DNA of 55,616 nucleotides from Bacteroidales bacterium (GTDB taxonomy: Bacteria; Bacteroidota; Bacteroidia; Bacteroidales; P3): assembly GCA_017449975.1 (NCBI GenBank), contig JAFSYK010000072.1:1-55616 (forward strand), in the 5' to 3' direction. The notes beneath the pieces are model-generated. The model worked only from the letters and a program-made list of their open reading frames with translations, was not told the origin of the DNA and did not search any database. Positions 13,793 through 24,175 of this stretch are shown one piece after another. Position 1 is the stretch's first letter. Each line of letters opens with the position of its first letter. A program made the translations under genes and the position numbers.

Positions 13793-16105
13793 ATGCCTGT
13801 TTTCGCTGTCCGAATGAGAAGGTGTCTGCTGCTGGCGCTGCTGTTGACGGTGGCTGCCGTGGGACAAGCCCAGCAAGCGTGGCGTGTGGTGAGTGCGGAG
13901 GCCGACCGCTATGCGGCCGACGAACTCTGCAGGCTGCTGCGTGCCGGCGGGGTGGAGACCCTGCGCGTTGGGATAGACGACGGTGCGGTGGACACCGCAT
14001 CCGCGCCCACTCTATTTTTGGGACGAATGGCTGCGATACACCACGGACCGCTGGCAGTACGGCAGGCGAAGGATTCGCTGCGCGACGACGGCTATCTCAT
14101 CATCGGCGACGGCAACCGTCTGTATCTGATGGGCAAAGGGGAGAAGGGGACGCTGTATGCCGTCTACGCTTTCTTGGAGCAGTTGGGCTATCGGCTCTAC
14201 ACCCCCACGGCGTTGGTTGTCCCCGATATTGACGGGACGATGCAATCCGCCATTCCCGATTTTCATATTATAGAAAATCCCGCATTCGCTTATCGCGAGG
14301 TGGCCTACTACTATCCCAACCACAGCCGGCGCTATGCCGACTGGCACCATCTGCACACCGAGGCCGACCGCGAGGCGCAATGGGGCATGTATGTGCACAC
14401 GTTCAAAGATCTGCTTCCTCCCGCCCAGTATTTCGACAGCCACCCCGAGTGGTACTCGCTGAACAACGGTCGCCGCAGCCGCGACGGCCAGCTGTGTCTC
14501 TCCAACCCCGAGGTGCTGGAGGCGCTCTGTCAGCGGCTGGCCGACACGATGGCGGCGTTTCCGCAGAAGCGGATATGGGCGGTGTCGCCCAACGACAACT
14601 ACAACGCCTGCCAGTGCGACGATTGCCGGCGGATGGACAGCCTCTATGGCGGACAGAGCGGCACACTGCTGCATTTTGTCAACCAGGTGGCGCGTCGGTT
14701 TCCCGATAAGACCATCGCCACGTTGGCCTACCAGTACACCCGTCAGGCTCCGACCCATAGGATAGTCCCCGACAGCAATGTGATGGTTATGCTTTGTCCT
14801 ATCGAGGTAGGTCGGGAGCAGTCTATCGCCTCCTCGTCCCATGCCGCTGATTTCCGCAAGGATATGGAGGACTGGCACCGCCTGACGTCGGGACCGGCCC
14901 ACGCACAACTGTATCTTTGGGATTATGTCGTACAGTTCCGCAATTTCTGGAATCCCTTTCCCAACCTCCACGTGCTGCAGCCCAACCTGCAGTTTTTCCG
15001 CGACAACGGGGTGGGTATGATGTTTGAGCAGGCCAGCGGCGCCGATAATGTCACCTCGTGGATGGATATCCGCTGCTACATGATAGCGAAGCTGTTATGG
15101 AATCCGGATGTCGACATCGACTCCGTAATGGCCGATTTTTATCAAGGCTACTACGGTACGGCAGGCCGCTATGTCAAGGCAATTGTCGACACCATGACCA
15201 CAGCGCTCCTGCAAAGCGGACAACGGCTGGATATTTATGGCTTTCCTGTCGATGCTGCCGACAGCTACCTCTCCGCGGAGCGGATGCAGCAATACGACAC
15301 GCTGATGCACCAGGCTTTTGCGGTGGCCAATTACGTCACGGTGGACCGGCTCAAGTTTTTCAATATGGCGCTGCAGTTTGCCCGGATAGAACTGGCGGCG
15401 GGATATGACCTGTATCGCTACACGGGCAGGGACAGCCTGCAGGCGGCGTTGGAGGTGCTGCTGTTTGTGTATTTGGATTCCATTATTACCGATTTGCATC
15501 ATTTCGAGGTTCCGCAGATGATGGAGATGGGTATCTCGCCGGACGACTACTATGCCACCATCCATGCCTATATCGAAAAACTGGACTACAACAACAAGTC
15601 GGTTTATCCGCCGGTAACGCTCCGCAAGCCCGCAACGGCGCCCTACGACAAGACCGGCATTGCCGACGGGAAGGTGGGTATCATGGACTACCGCCACAAC
15701 TGGATGGGGCTCTGGGGCGACACGCTGGATGCGGTGATGGATTTCGGTGAGCCAACGGAGCTGGAGAGCGTGTCGATGGATTTTTATTTCTATCCGCTAT
15801 CTTGGATTTTCCTGCCGCGACGTGTGGCTTTTTATGCCTCGAACGACGGCGAGCAGTGGCAGTTGCTGAACGAGGAATTTCCCGAGAATCCAGAGATATT
15901 GGCCACACCCAGTATCCGGACTTTCTTTTTCTGGTTTCCCGATTGGGTACGTTCCGCTGTGCAACCGTCTGACGAAAGCGGCGACCAGGTGTTCACAACC
16001 CGCTATCTGCGCGTGGTGGCCGAGCCGTTGCCCGAAATACCCGCCTGGCACCGTGCCGCCGGTCAGAAGGCCTGGATTTTTACCGACGAAATGATTGTTC
16101 ACTAA
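13793..16105 (+). CDS. Secreted DUF4838-domain protein (GH67-like fold)
   Basis: A 770-residue exported protein. A signal peptide (RRCLLLALLLTVAAVGQAQQ) ends near residue 27; ATG 13814 (MRRCLLL) is a possible alternative start. Residues about 30-150 resemble the N-terminal domain of glycoside hydrolase 67/20-type enzymes. Residues about 155-420 carry the DUF4838 signature: AYREVAYYYPNHSRRYADW, ISNDNYNACQC-like SPNDNYNACQCDDC, and ATLAYQYTR. The C-terminus (about 625-760) looks like a discoidin/F5-8C-type sandwich (VAFYASNDGEQWQLL). Related proteins are presumed polysaccharide-active enzymes of Bacteroidetes; no substrate is known to me. Only 9 bp separate it from the ATP-grasp gene, so they form an operon. 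Confidence 0.85.
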   Translation: MPVFAVRMRRCLLLALLLTVAAVGQAQQAWRVVSAEADRYAADELCRLLRAGGVETLRVGIDDGAVDTASAPTLFLGRMAAIHHGPLAVRQAKDSLRDDGYLIIGDGNRLYLMGKGEKGTLYAVYAFLEQLGYRLYTPTALVVPDIDGTMQSAIPDFHIIENPAFAYREVAYYYPNHSRRYADWHHLHTEADREAQWGMYVHTFKDLLPPAQYFDSHPEWYSLNNGRRSRDGQLCLSNPEVLEALCQRLADTMAAFPQKRIWAVSPNDNYNACQCDDCRRMDSLYGGQSGTLLHFVNQVARRFPDKTIATLAYQYTRQAPTHRIVPDSNVMVMLCPIEVGREQSIASSSHAADFRKDMEDWHRLTSGPAHAQLYLWDYVVQFRNFWNPFPNLHVLQPNLQFFRDNGVGMMFEQASGADNVTSWMDIRCYMIAKLLWNPDVDIDSVMADFYQGYYGTAGRYVKAIVDTMTTALLQSGQRLDIYGFPVDAADSYLSAERMQQYDTLMHQAFAVANYVTVDRLKFFNMALQFARIELAAGYDLYRYTGRDSLQAALEVLLFVYLDSIITDLHHFEVPQMMEMGISPDDYYATIHAYIEKLDYNNKSVYPPVTLRKPATAPYDKTGIADGKVGIMDYRHNWMGLWGDTLDAVMDFGEPTELESVSMDFYFYPLSWIFLPRRVAFYASNDGEQWQLLNEEFPENPEILATPSIRTFFFWFPDWVRSAVQPSDESGDQVFTTRYLRVVAEPLPEIPAWHRAAGQKAWIFTDEMIVH

Positions 16106-16114
16106 AGGAGTACC

Positions 16115-17203
16115 ATGTTCGCAATCGTTAAAAATATCATTGGCAAAGCGCGTTACGATAGTTGGTACTTCGGACGCTACTACCGTCGGTTGCTGCAGCG
16201 CGACGGCTGCGACTGCGGCCAGGCGGAAGGGGAGGAGGCTTATCTGAACCGCTGGCGACAACTGTCGCAACATGTGGAGCCATACAGCTATCGTTACTAC
16301 AGTCGCTTCTGCGGTCCGACGGCCGATATTGTGCCGGAATACATCCTGCACAACCAGATAGAGCCCTGCATCAATCCGCTGGCGTTGTGGGACGAATATG
16401 AGGACAAGAACCGTTTTGCGCTGTATCTGGGCGACGGCTGTCTGCCGGCAACGGTGCTATGTCGCATGAAGGGCGGCGAAATCAGCGATGTGTGTCGCCG
16501 ACCGCTGGTGGGAACCGTGGAGGCGGCGCTGGTGGACTGCCACTACACTTCGCTGATACTGAAACCCGCCATGGGCAGCTCCTGCGGCGAACGTGTTATG
16601 AAGTTCGACAGGGTGGGGGATGGCTACCGTGATGCGGGCGGACAAATGCTCGACAAGGCTTTTCTGCTGGGATATGGCACCGATTGGATCCTGCAGGAGT
16701 GTATCGTGCCGCATCCTTTTATGCAGCAGTTCTGTTCGACGGCCGTCAGTACGTTGCGGCTGGCGGTCTACCGATCGGTGGTCGACGGACAAAGCACGGT
16801 GACAGGCGCTGTGCTGCGTGTGGGGCCTGAGGGGGCGGTGGTCGACAACACTTCCGCCGGCGGCTGCTATGTGGGCGTCGATCTGGAGAGTGGCACCCTG
16901 CATCGCACGTTCTTCGATGTGCAGGGCCGTGGTCGCAGCGTATGGAATGGGGTGGATGTAAGCCGACAGACGTTTACTGTCCCCCATTGGCAGGAGGTGC
17001 TGGCGCTGGCGCACCGTGTGGCGGCGACGATACCCGACCACCACCTGCTGGCATTGGATATTACCCTTGACGAAAAGGGTAAACCCGTCGTGTTGGAGTA
17101 CAACATCGGCGGGTTCAGTGCCTATTTTTTTCACCAAGTGGGACAACCGCCGTTGGCGAACCACACGGATGAGGTGATAGCGTTCTGTCTTCGGAAACGA
17201 TAA
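16115..17203 (+). CDS. ATP-grasp protein, sugar-transfer-associated type
   Basis: A 362-residue cytosolic protein. ATP-grasp elements appear in order: SLILKPAMGSSCGERVMKF (nucleotide-binding lysine), DWILQECIVPHP, STLRLAVYR, DNTSAGGCYVGVDLESG, and the catalytic LALDITLDEKGKPVVLEYN. This is the pattern of the ATPgrasp_ST family found in capsule and glycan clusters, which probably ligate an amino acid or similar carboxylate to a sugar nucleotide or glycan. It follows the DUF4838 gene by 9 bp. The pairing of an exported glycan-type enzyme with a cytosolic ligase is the only context. It converges on clpC with a 15-bp gap. Confidence 0.78.
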   Translation: MFAIVKNIIGKARYDSWYFGRYYRRLLQRDGCDCGQAEGEEAYLNRWRQLSQHVEPYSYRYYSRFCGPTADIVPEYILHNQIEPCINPLALWDEYEDKNRFALYLGDGCLPATVLCRMKGGEISDVCRRPLVGTVEAALVDCHYTSLILKPAMGSSCGERVMKFDRVGDGYRDAGGQMLDKAFLLGYGTDWILQECIVPHPFMQQFCSTAVSTLRLAVYRSVVDGQSTVTGAVLRVGPEGAVVDNTSAGGCYVGVDLESGTLHRTFFDVQGRGRSVWNGVDVSRQTFTVPHWQEVLALAHRVAATIPDHHLLALDITLDEKGKPVVLEYNIGGFSAYFFHQVGQPPLANHTDEVIAFCLRKR

Positions 17204-17218
17204 GGTGGTTTGGTCAGT

Positions 17219-19813
17219 CTAAACCTCGGCCACTTCCTCTTCCAGTTCGGAGGCCACCTCTTTGGGGGCGTCGTTGACGGCCTGCATCAAGTTTTGCGAC
17301 ATCTCGCCTTTCTCGATATCGAAGACAACTTCGTCGTTGGCGGCGGAGATTTTCACATTGTCGCCGGGCAGCAGGGCGGCACGGATGATGTAGTCGGCCA
17401 GCGGGTCTTCGATGTAGCGCTGGATGGCGCGGCGCAGCGGACGGGCGCCATACTGTTCGTCCCAGCCTTTCTGGAGGATGAAGTCTTTGGCGGATTCGTC
17501 CATCTCGACACCGTGGCCCATCTTCTTGATGCGTCCGAACAGTCCCTTTAACTCAATGTCGATAATCTTGTGGATGTCTTCACGTTGCAGCGTGTTGAAG
17601 TAGATGATGTCGTCGATGCGGTTGAGGAATTCCGGCGCAAAAGTTTTCTTCAGCGATTTCTCGATGACGTCGCGCTGCAGGGCCTCTTTCTCGGCGATGC
17701 GGGCCGAGGTGGCGAAGCCGACGCCGGTGCCGAAGTCTTTCAGCTGACGGCTGCCGATGTTGGAGGTCATAATGATGATGGTGTTCTTGAAGTCCACCTT
17801 GCGACCCGTTCCGTCGGTGAGCATGCCATCGTCGAGCACCTGCAGCAGCACGTTGAAGACGTCGGGATGCGCCTTCTCAATCTCGTCGAGCAGCACGATG
17901 CTGTAGGGTTTGCGGCGCACGCGCTCGGTGAGCTGGCCGCCCTCTTCGTAGCCCACATATCCCGGAGGCGCTCCTATCAGACGGCTGACGGCGAATTTCT
18001 CCATGTATTCGCTCATGTCGATGCGCACCATGGCGGCTTCACTGTCAAAGAGATAGCGCGCAAGCACTTTGGTCAGGTAGGTTTTGCCGACACCGGTAGG
18101 ACCCAGGAACAGGAAGCTGCCGATGGGTCGGTTGGGGTCTTTCAGTCCGGCGCGACTGCGTCGGATGGCTTTGGCTATCTGCTCGATGGCGTTGTCTTGT
18201 CCCACCACCACACCGCGCAGCTCGCTCTCCATGGAGAGCAGTCGGGTGCTTTCGCTTTCGGCGATGCGCTGCACGGGGACGCCAGTCATCATGGCGACTA
18301 CCTCGGCGACGTCGTTCTCGGTGATATTGGGACGGTTGCGTTCTTCTTCCTCCTCCCAGTGTTTTTTTCGTTCCTCGATGCGGGCCGACAACGCCCGGGC
18401 GGCGTCGCGCAACTCTTTTGCCTCGTTGTAGAGCCGTTGGCTCTTGGCAGCCTCTTTGCGGCTGTTGATGTCGTCGAGCTCATGCTCCATCTGCACCAGG
18501 TCATCGGGTGTCTCGACGTGGGCCAGGCGCACACGGGCACCCACCTCGTCCAAAGCGTCGATGGCTTTGTCGGGCAGCAAACGCTCGCTGATGTAGCGTT
18601 CGGTGAGGTCGACACAGGCTTTCAGCGCCTCGTCGGTATAACGTACCAGATGGTGGTCTTCGTAGCGGTCCTTGACCTGCTGCAGAATTTGCAGGGTCTC
18701 TTCGGGGGTGGCGGGTTCGACGAGTATCTTCTGGAAGCGGCGTTCCAGTGCGCCGTCTTTTTCGATATACTGGCGGTATTCGTCGAGGGTTGTGGTACCG
18801 ATGCACTGTATTTCGCCACGTGCCAGTGCCGGTTTGAACATGTTGGAGGCGTCCAGCGATCCACTGGCGCTGCCGGCGCCGACAATGGTGTGGATTTCGT
18901 CGATGAAGAGGATAATGTCGTCGTGGCTCTCCAACTCGTTCAGGATGGCTTTCATGCGTTCCTCGAACTGGCCGCGGTATTTGGTGCCGGCCACCAGCGA
19001 GGCCAAATCCAGAGCGATGACGCGCTTGTGGTAGAGCGAGCGGGGCACCTTCTCCTCGATAATGCGCAACGCCAGCCCTTCGGCGATGGCCGATTTGCCC
19101 ACGCCGGGCTCGCCAATCAAGATGGGGTTGTTCTTCTTGCGGCGGGAGAGAATCTGGGCGATGCGCTGCAACTCTTTCTCCCGTCCCACGATGGGATCCA
19201 ACTTACCTTTGCGGGCCGCATCGGTGAGGTCGCGTCCGAAGTTTTCCAAAGCCGGCGTCTTGGGCGCCTGTCCCTGTGCGGCGTTGGCGGCTTCGCGTTC
19301 CGGGTCAGGGTAGGGCGAGTACTCGTCGTCGTCATCAACGTTGTTCATCGAGTCCGACACATTCTCCTCGGGTAGGCCGTTCATGTTGCGCACCTGACGG
19401 GCGAAACGCTCGTAGTCGACGTTTTCCCGTTCCAGCAGTTGCGACACCAGGTTGTCGCGCTCGGTCAGAATGGCGAGCATCAGATGTTCGGTGAAGATTT
19501 CCTTCGACTTCATCTTGATGGACTCCAGATAGCTGCGACGGTACACCGTCTCCGTCTGTCGGAGCAGCGGCAGTTCGCTGTCGGGCGTGAAACGGATGTC
19601 GGAGTTGACTTGTCCGATGGAGTTCTCGATGCGTACCCGGATGGCCGATAGGTCGACACCCAACTCTTCGAGTGCGTGTACGGCAGTGCAGTCGGTCTCG
19701 CGCAGCAGACCTAAAAAGATGTGCTCGACTCCAATGGAGCCGTTTTTCAGCCGGATGGCTTCGTCGCGCGCATTGGTGACAACGCGTTTGACGTCTTCGC
19801 TTACATTATCCAT
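17219..19813 (-). CDS. clpC: ATP-dependent Clp protease ATPase subunit ClpC
   Basis: An 864-residue AAA+ unfoldase. It has an N-terminal double Clp-N domain (1-145), an acidic linker ([16 protein letters not shown], 157-172), a first AAA module with Walker A GEPGVGKS (234-241) and Walker [10 protein letters not shown], a UVR-type middle domain (about 425-470, [13 protein letters not shown]), a second AAA module with GPTGVGKT, and an acidic C-terminus. It works with ClpP to degrade unfolded or tagged proteins. A TACTTTTGC promoter box lies only three bases before the ATG, implying a nearly leaderless mRNA or a second start. It converges with the ATP-grasp gene. Confidence 0.96.
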   Translation of the reverse strand: MDNVSEDVKRVVTNARDEAIRLKNGSIGVEHIFLGLLRETDCTAVHALEELGVDLSAIRVRIENSIGQVNSDIRFTPDSELPLLRQTETVYRRSYLESIKMKSKEIFTEHLMLAILTERDNLVSQLLERENVDYERFARQVRNMNGLPEENVSDSMNNVDDDDEYSPYPDPEREAANAAQGQAPKTPALENFGRDLTDAARKGKLDPIVGREKELQRIAQILSRRKKNNPILIGEPGVGKSAIAEGLALRIIEEKVPRSLYHKRVIALDLASLVAGTKYRGQFEERMKAILNELESHDDIILFIDEIHTIVGAGSASGSLDASNMFKPALARGEIQCIGTTTLDEYRQYIEKDGALERRFQKILVEPATPEETLQILQQVKDRYEDHHLVRYTDEALKACVDLTERYISERLLPDKAIDALDEVGARVRLAHVETPDDLVQMEHELDDINSRKEAAKSQRLYNEAKELRDAARALSARIEERKKHWEEEEERNRPNITENDVAEVVAMMTGVPVQRIAESESTRLLSMESELRGVVVGQDNAIEQIAKAIRRSRAGLKDPNRPIGSFLFLGPTGVGKTYLTKVLARYLFDSEAAMVRIDMSEYMEKFAVSRLIGAPPGYVGYEEGGQLTERVRRKPYSIVLLDEIEKAHPDVFNVLLQVLDDGMLTDGTGRKVDFKNTIIIMTSNIGSRQLKDFGTGVGFATSARIAEKEALQRDVIEKSLKKTFAPEFLNRIDDIIYFNTLQREDIHKIIDIELKGLFGRIKKMGHGVEMDESAKDFILQKGWDEQYGARPLRRAIQRYIEDPLADYIIRAALLPGDNVKISAANDEVVFDIEKGEMSQNLMQAVNDAPKEVASELEEEVAEV

Positions 19814-19816
19814 GCT

Positions 19817-19825
19817 GCAAAAGTA
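19817..19825 (-). promoter_or_regulatory. Promoter -7 box abutting the clpC start codon
   Basis: Minus-strand TACTTTTGC, perfect TAnnTTTGC, separated from ATG 19813 by only three bases (AGC). If used, transcription starts at or within the start codon. Confidence 0.55.
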
Positions 19826-19999
19826 GACAGAAATGCATTGGGAACGGTGCTCCCTTGCCCCTTATTTTCAACACCCTAATGTTTAATTCACCATGATTGT
19901 AGGTTTTCCGAACCCTTGCGTGGGAAAAGTGTGGAAAAATGTTAATAAAATAGGTTCTATTTAATATTATATAAAGGCTCCTGTAACGGCATTTTTTCG

Positions 20000-20008
20000 T
20001 AACTTTGC
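20000..20008 (+). promoter_or_regulatory. Promoter -7 box for gyrA
   Basis: TAACTTTGC, perfect TAnnTTTGC, 48 bp before ATG 20057. The 19826-19999 stretch holds no gene. Confidence 0.75.
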
Positions 20009-20056
20009 ATCTTAATCCCCGGACAGGGGATGTGTCTCAACTAAACTTACTGAAGA

Positions 20057-22603
20057 ATGATATCAGAAAACGAAAGAATCACGAAAGTAGACATCGAAAC
20101 CACGATGAAAACCGCCTACATTGACTATGCAATGTCGGTTATTGTTGCACGTGCACTCCCCGATGTTCGTGATGGTCTCAAACCTGTCCACCGTCGTATC
20201 CTCTATGCGATGAACGACATGGGACTGTTCTACAATACTGCCTATAAGAAGTCGGCTTCTGTCGTCGGTGAAGTGCTGGGTAAGTATCACCCCCACGGCG
20301 ACTCGTCGGTTTACGGCGCACTGGTGCGTCTGGCTCAGGACTGGGCGATGCGCTACTGCCTGGTCGACGGCCAAGGTAACTTCGGTTCCATCGACGGCGA
20401 CGGCGCGGCGGCTATGCGTTACACGGAGGTCCGTATGGCGCAGATGGCCAACGAACTTTTGGCTGACATCAAGAAGGACACGGTGGACATGGTGCCCACC
20501 TACGACAACGACCGCGAGGAGCCTTCGGTGCTGCCGACCCGTTTCCCCAACCTGTTGGTGAACGGTTCCAACGGTATCGCCGTCGGTATGGCTACCAATA
20601 TGCCGACCCACAACCTGCGTGAGGTGATGGACGGCTGTCTGGCCTACATCAAGAATCCCGATATTGCCATCGAGGAGTTGATGAAGTATGTCAAAGCACC
20701 CGACTTCCCGACGGGTGGCATCATCTATGGCTACAATGGCGTGCGCGAGGCTTTCATGACGGGTCGAGGCAGCGTGATTATGCGTGCCGAGACAACCATC
20801 GAAACCGACTCGAAGGACCGCAATATCATCGTCGCCCACTCGGTGCCTTATGGCGTCAACAAGGCGGAGATGATCAAGAAGCAGGCTCAGCTGGTGAAGG
20901 ACGGAAAGATTGTCGGCATCACCGACATCCGCGACGAGTCGGACAAGGACGGTATCCGTGTGGTCTACTTCCTGCGTCACGATGTGATGCCGAAGGTGAT
21001 TCTCAACAAGCTGTTCCAGCTCTCCGAGCTGCAGAGCTCCTTTGCAGTCAACAACATCGCCTTGGTCCATGGCCGTCCGATGTTGCTCAACCTGAAGGAT
21101 CTTATCCGCAATTTCATCGAGCACCGCGAGGAGGTGGTCACCCGTCGCACCCGTTTCGACATGGCCGAGGCCGAGAAACGTGCCCACATCTTGGAAGGCT
21201 TCCTCAAAGCACTCGACATTATTGATCAGATTATCGCGCTGATCCGTGCTTCCGAGACCGTCGAACAGGCCCGCAGCGGCTTGATGGAGAAGTTCGGCTT
21301 TTCTGAGATTCAGGCCCAGGCTATCGTCGAGATGCGTCTGCGTCAGCTGACCGGTCTCGAGCGTCAAAAGCTGCAGGACGAATACGACGAGAAGATGCGC
21401 TTCATCGCTCGTTGCAAGGAGATTTTAGCCAACCATGATGTCCTGATGCAGGTGATTGCCGACGAGTTGGTGGAAGTCCGCGAGAAATACGGCGACGAGC
21501 GTAAGAGCCGTATCGAATACGATGCTGCCAATTTCCGTATCGAGGACACCATCCCCGACGACCAGGTTGTTATCACCATCTCCCACATGGGCTATATCAA
21601 GCGCACACTGCTCTCCGAATATCGCACGCAGAGTAGGGGAGGTGTCGGCTCCAAGGGTTCTTCGGTCCGCAACGAGGATTTTGTGGAGCATATCTTTACG
21701 GCCACCAACCACAATTACATCCTCTTCTTCACCGAGAAGGGTCGCTGCTACTGGCTGCGTACCTTCGAGATTCCAGAAGGGGAGAAGAACTCCAAAGGTC
21801 GCGCCATCCTCAACCTTATCAATCTGGAACCGGGCGACAAGGTGAAGGCCTATGTCAATGTGAAGACGTTGACCGATGCGGAGTATATCCAGAATCACTA
21901 CATCGTCATGTGCACCAAGCGCGGTATCATTAAGAAGACCACGCTCGAAGCCTATTCGCGTCCTCGTGTCAACGGTATCATCGCCGTGGGCATCCGCGAA
22001 GGCGACGAGCTGATTACCGCCCGTTTGACCGACGGCAACAACGAGATTTTGGTGGCGTCGAGCAAGGGTAAGGTGATGCGTTGTCCGGAGGAAGAGTTCC
22101 GCGAGATGGGACGTGGCGCGTCGGGTGTCAAGGGTATCACCCTCGATGGCGACGACGATTTCGTTATCAATATGCTCTGTGTCGATAATCCCGACAGCGA
22201 CATCCTCGTGGTTTCGGAACAGGGTTATGGAAAACGCTCGGCTTTGGACGACTACCGTACCACACACCGTGGCGGCAAGGGCGTGAAAACCATGCAGATT
22301 ACCGAGAAGACGGGCGACCTTATCGCCATTGCCAATGTCAACGACGAGAACGACATCATGATTATCAACCGTTCGGGTATCGCTATCCGCATGAAGGTTG
22401 AAGAGTTGCGTGTGATGGGTCGCGCCACCCAGGGTGTGAAACTGATTAACCTCCGTGGCAAGGACAACATCGCCTCCATCGTGTCGGTTCCCGCCGACCC
22501 GCAGGACGATGAGGAGTCTGCCGAAGCAATGGATGCCGTCGACGGTGTGACGGAGGGCAATCCCGAGAACACGGCCGACAATGCTCCTGAAGCGCAAGAA
22601 TAA
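20057..22603 (+). CDS. gyrA: DNA gyrase subunit A
   Basis: An 848-residue type IIA topoisomerase subunit. The catalytic tyrosine is Y122 in GAAAMRYTEVRM. N-terminal numbering coincides with E. coli: HPHGDSSVYG spans 78-87, so Ser83 is kept but the Asp87 position is Gly. The C-terminal beta-pinwheel is present (MGRGASGVKG, YRTTHRGGKGVKT as GyrA-box-like element, MGRATQGVKLI), followed by an acidic tail. Together with GyrB it introduces negative supercoils. GyrA rather than ParC is preferred because of the GyrA-box-like motif and length, but the paralogues are similar. It is followed 51 bp later by the TPR gene. Confidence 0.93.
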   Translation: MISENERITKVDIETTMKTAYIDYAMSVIVARALPDVRDGLKPVHRRILYAMNDMGLFYNTAYKKSASVVGEVLGKYHPHGDSSVYGALVRLAQDWAMRYCLVDGQGNFGSIDGDGAAAMRYTEVRMAQMANELLADIKKDTVDMVPTYDNDREEPSVLPTRFPNLLVNGSNGIAVGMATNMPTHNLREVMDGCLAYIKNPDIAIEELMKYVKAPDFPTGGIIYGYNGVREAFMTGRGSVIMRAETTIETDSKDRNIIVAHSVPYGVNKAEMIKKQAQLVKDGKIVGITDIRDESDKDGIRVVYFLRHDVMPKVILNKLFQLSELQSSFAVNNIALVHGRPMLLNLKDLIRNFIEHREEVVTRRTRFDMAEAEKRAHILEGFLKALDIIDQIIALIRASETVEQARSGLMEKFGFSEIQAQAIVEMRLRQLTGLERQKLQDEYDEKMRFIARCKEILANHDVLMQVIADELVEVREKYGDERKSRIEYDAANFRIEDTIPDDQVVITISHMGYIKRTLLSEYRTQSRGGVGSKGSSVRNEDFVEHIFTATNHNYILFFTEKGRCYWLRTFEIPEGEKNSKGRAILNLINLEPGDKVKAYVNVKTLTDAEYIQNHYIVMCTKRGIIKKTTLEAYSRPRVNGIIAVGIREGDELITARLTDGNNEILVASSKGKVMRCPEEEFREMGRGASGVKGITLDGDDDFVINMLCVDNPDSDILVVSEQGYGKRSALDDYRTTHRGGKGVKTMQITEKTGDLIAIANVNDENDIMIINRSGIAIRMKVEELRVMGRATQGVKLINLRGKDNIASIVSVPADPQDDEESAEAMDAVDGVTEGNPENTADNAPEAQE

Positions 22604-22654
22604 TTATTAATTGGATACTAATATCACAAATAACCTATTTAAAACATCCTTAAT

Positions 22655-23914
22655 ATGAAAAAACTCACCATGATTGTGGCCTGTCTGGCTTTCGGTTTTT
22701 CGACGATGGCTCAGACGCTGAACGTCCAGAGTGCCGCACAGGACATGAAAAAAGGATACCTCGACAAGGCTATGAAAGAGATTGATGCCGCATGCGAGCA
22801 TGAGAGCACCAAGAACGATGCCAAGACCTGGTATTATGCCGGACTGATCTACAGCCAGATTGGTGCGGACATCTCAACCAACAAGAAATCCAAATTCAAC
22901 AAGCTGGCCGACGATCCCACTTCGGTCTACCACACTTGGCTGGAGAAGGCCTTGAACGCCGCCATGCGTTGCAAGGAGCTCGACACCGACAACGAATATG
23001 CCGACCGCAACAACTCGGTGCTGCGTTATGTTGGTAACGAGTATTACACCCGTGCCGTGTCCGCTTATAACGATAACAACGACTTCGAGAAAGCCATCCA
23101 GCTCTGCGAGGAGTCCATCAAGGTTTTTAACGCCTCCGGTGACCGCAAGTTTGTCATGGATGCTTATTATCTGGCCGGTCTCTCGTCCAAGAATCTCAAG
23201 AACAACGAAAATGTGCTGAAATATTTCAAGCCGCTGGTCCGCACCAAGACCGACAAGCAGGTTGTTTATCGCACGCTGTTTGACCTCTACAAGGAGCAGA
23301 AGGACACCGTTGAGGCCATGAAGCTGGCCAAGACTTATGCCAAGAACTGCCCGAACGACTACAACTCGTCGTTGATGATGGCTGAGGCCTATCTGCTGAC
23401 GGGCAATGTGGAGAATGGTCGTGAGGAGATTAACAAGGCCATCAACCTCAGCAAGGATAATCCCGCTGTCTATGAGGGTCTGTTGAGCGCTGCTGCTGGT
23501 ATTCTCGTCGAGACCCAGGACTATGACGGCGCCAAAGCCAAGTATGAAGAGTCGCTGTCTCTGCGTCCCAATCAGTTCGAAGCCAACTTCGGTCTGGGTT
23601 CGATGATCTACAACCGTGGCGTCGACAAACTGGATGCCGCCAATGCAGTGCCCATCGACGACGAGTCCGGTTTGTCTGAGAAACTCAATGAGGAATCCAA
23701 GGAATTCTTCCGTCAGTCGATTCAGTATTTCAACGCAGCCATCACGTACATCGACGGCCTGGATGCTGAAGCACAGAAGATGCAGCGTGCCAATCTGTAC
23801 AACTGCTTGAATGCACTCAAGAACATCTACGTTCGTCTGGAAATGTATGAGGACCTGAAACCCATCAACGCCCGCATCAGCCAGATCCAAGCCCAAGCCA
23901 ACAGCAACAACTAA
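22655..23914 (+). CDS. Exported tetratricopeptide-repeat protein
   Basis: A 419-residue protein with a signal peptide (MKKLTMIVACLAFGFSTMAQ, cleavage near residue 20). A run of TPR-like helix pairs follows from about residue 28 to 330 (YLDKAMKEID, WYYAGLIYSQIG, DFEKAIQLCEESIKVF, YNSSLMMAEAYLLTGNVENG, YDGAKAKYEESLSLRPNQFEANFGLG). It is likely periplasmic, in protein interaction or envelope assembly. It lies 51 bp behind gyrA without an intervening terminator and may be read from the gyrA promoter. A strong terminator closes the unit. The specific role is unknown. Confidence 0.85.
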   Translation: MKKLTMIVACLAFGFSTMAQTLNVQSAAQDMKKGYLDKAMKEIDAACEHESTKNDAKTWYYAGLIYSQIGADISTNKKSKFNKLADDPTSVYHTWLEKALNAAMRCKELDTDNEYADRNNSVLRYVGNEYYTRAVSAYNDNNDFEKAIQLCEESIKVFNASGDRKFVMDAYYLAGLSSKNLKNNENVLKYFKPLVRTKTDKQVVYRTLFDLYKEQKDTVEAMKLAKTYAKNCPNDYNSSLMMAEAYLLTGNVENGREEINKAINLSKDNPAVYEGLLSAAAGILVETQDYDGAKAKYEESLSLRPNQFEANFGLGSMIYNRGVDKLDAANAVPIDDESGLSEKLNEESKEFFRQSIQYFNAAITYIDGLDAEAQKMQRANLYNCLNALKNIYVRLEMYEDLKPINARISQIQAQANSNN

Positions 23915-23937
23915 ATAGTTATTCAATAATAATCCTC

Positions 23938-23966
23938 AAAAATGCCAGCGGTTGGCTGGCATTTTT
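23938..23966 (+). terminator. Rho-independent terminator after the TPR gene
   Basis: 12-bp arms AAAAATGCCAGC / GCTGGCATTTTT, 5-nt loop, T-rich tail; 23 bp after the stop codon. Confidence 0.92.
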
Positions 23967-24028
23967 GTTATTTTTATATAATTCAGAATGCGGGTTATGT
24001 TAAATAAAAGATGCAAAATATACCCCAC

Positions 24029-24165
24029 TAGATAACCTAATCCAAAATAATCTAGAACTACCTAGTTAATCTAGAATTTCTAGATAATCTAGAAAATCTA
24101 GAATTCCTAGAACTTCTAGAATTTCTAGAATTTCTAGAACATCTAGAACTACTAGAACTTCTAGC
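24029..24165. repeat. Short-word array B: CTAG/TCTAGAA tandem words
   Basis: Fourteen CTAG tetranucleotides in 137 bp, most as TCTAGAA(T/C)T repeated every 9-12 bp. CTAG is rare in many bacterial genomes, so the density is striking. It sits between convergent genes (TPR gene and thioesterase). A smaller relative with four CTAGs is at 43093-43160. Confidence 0.9.
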
Positions 24166-24175
24166 CCCACCTATC

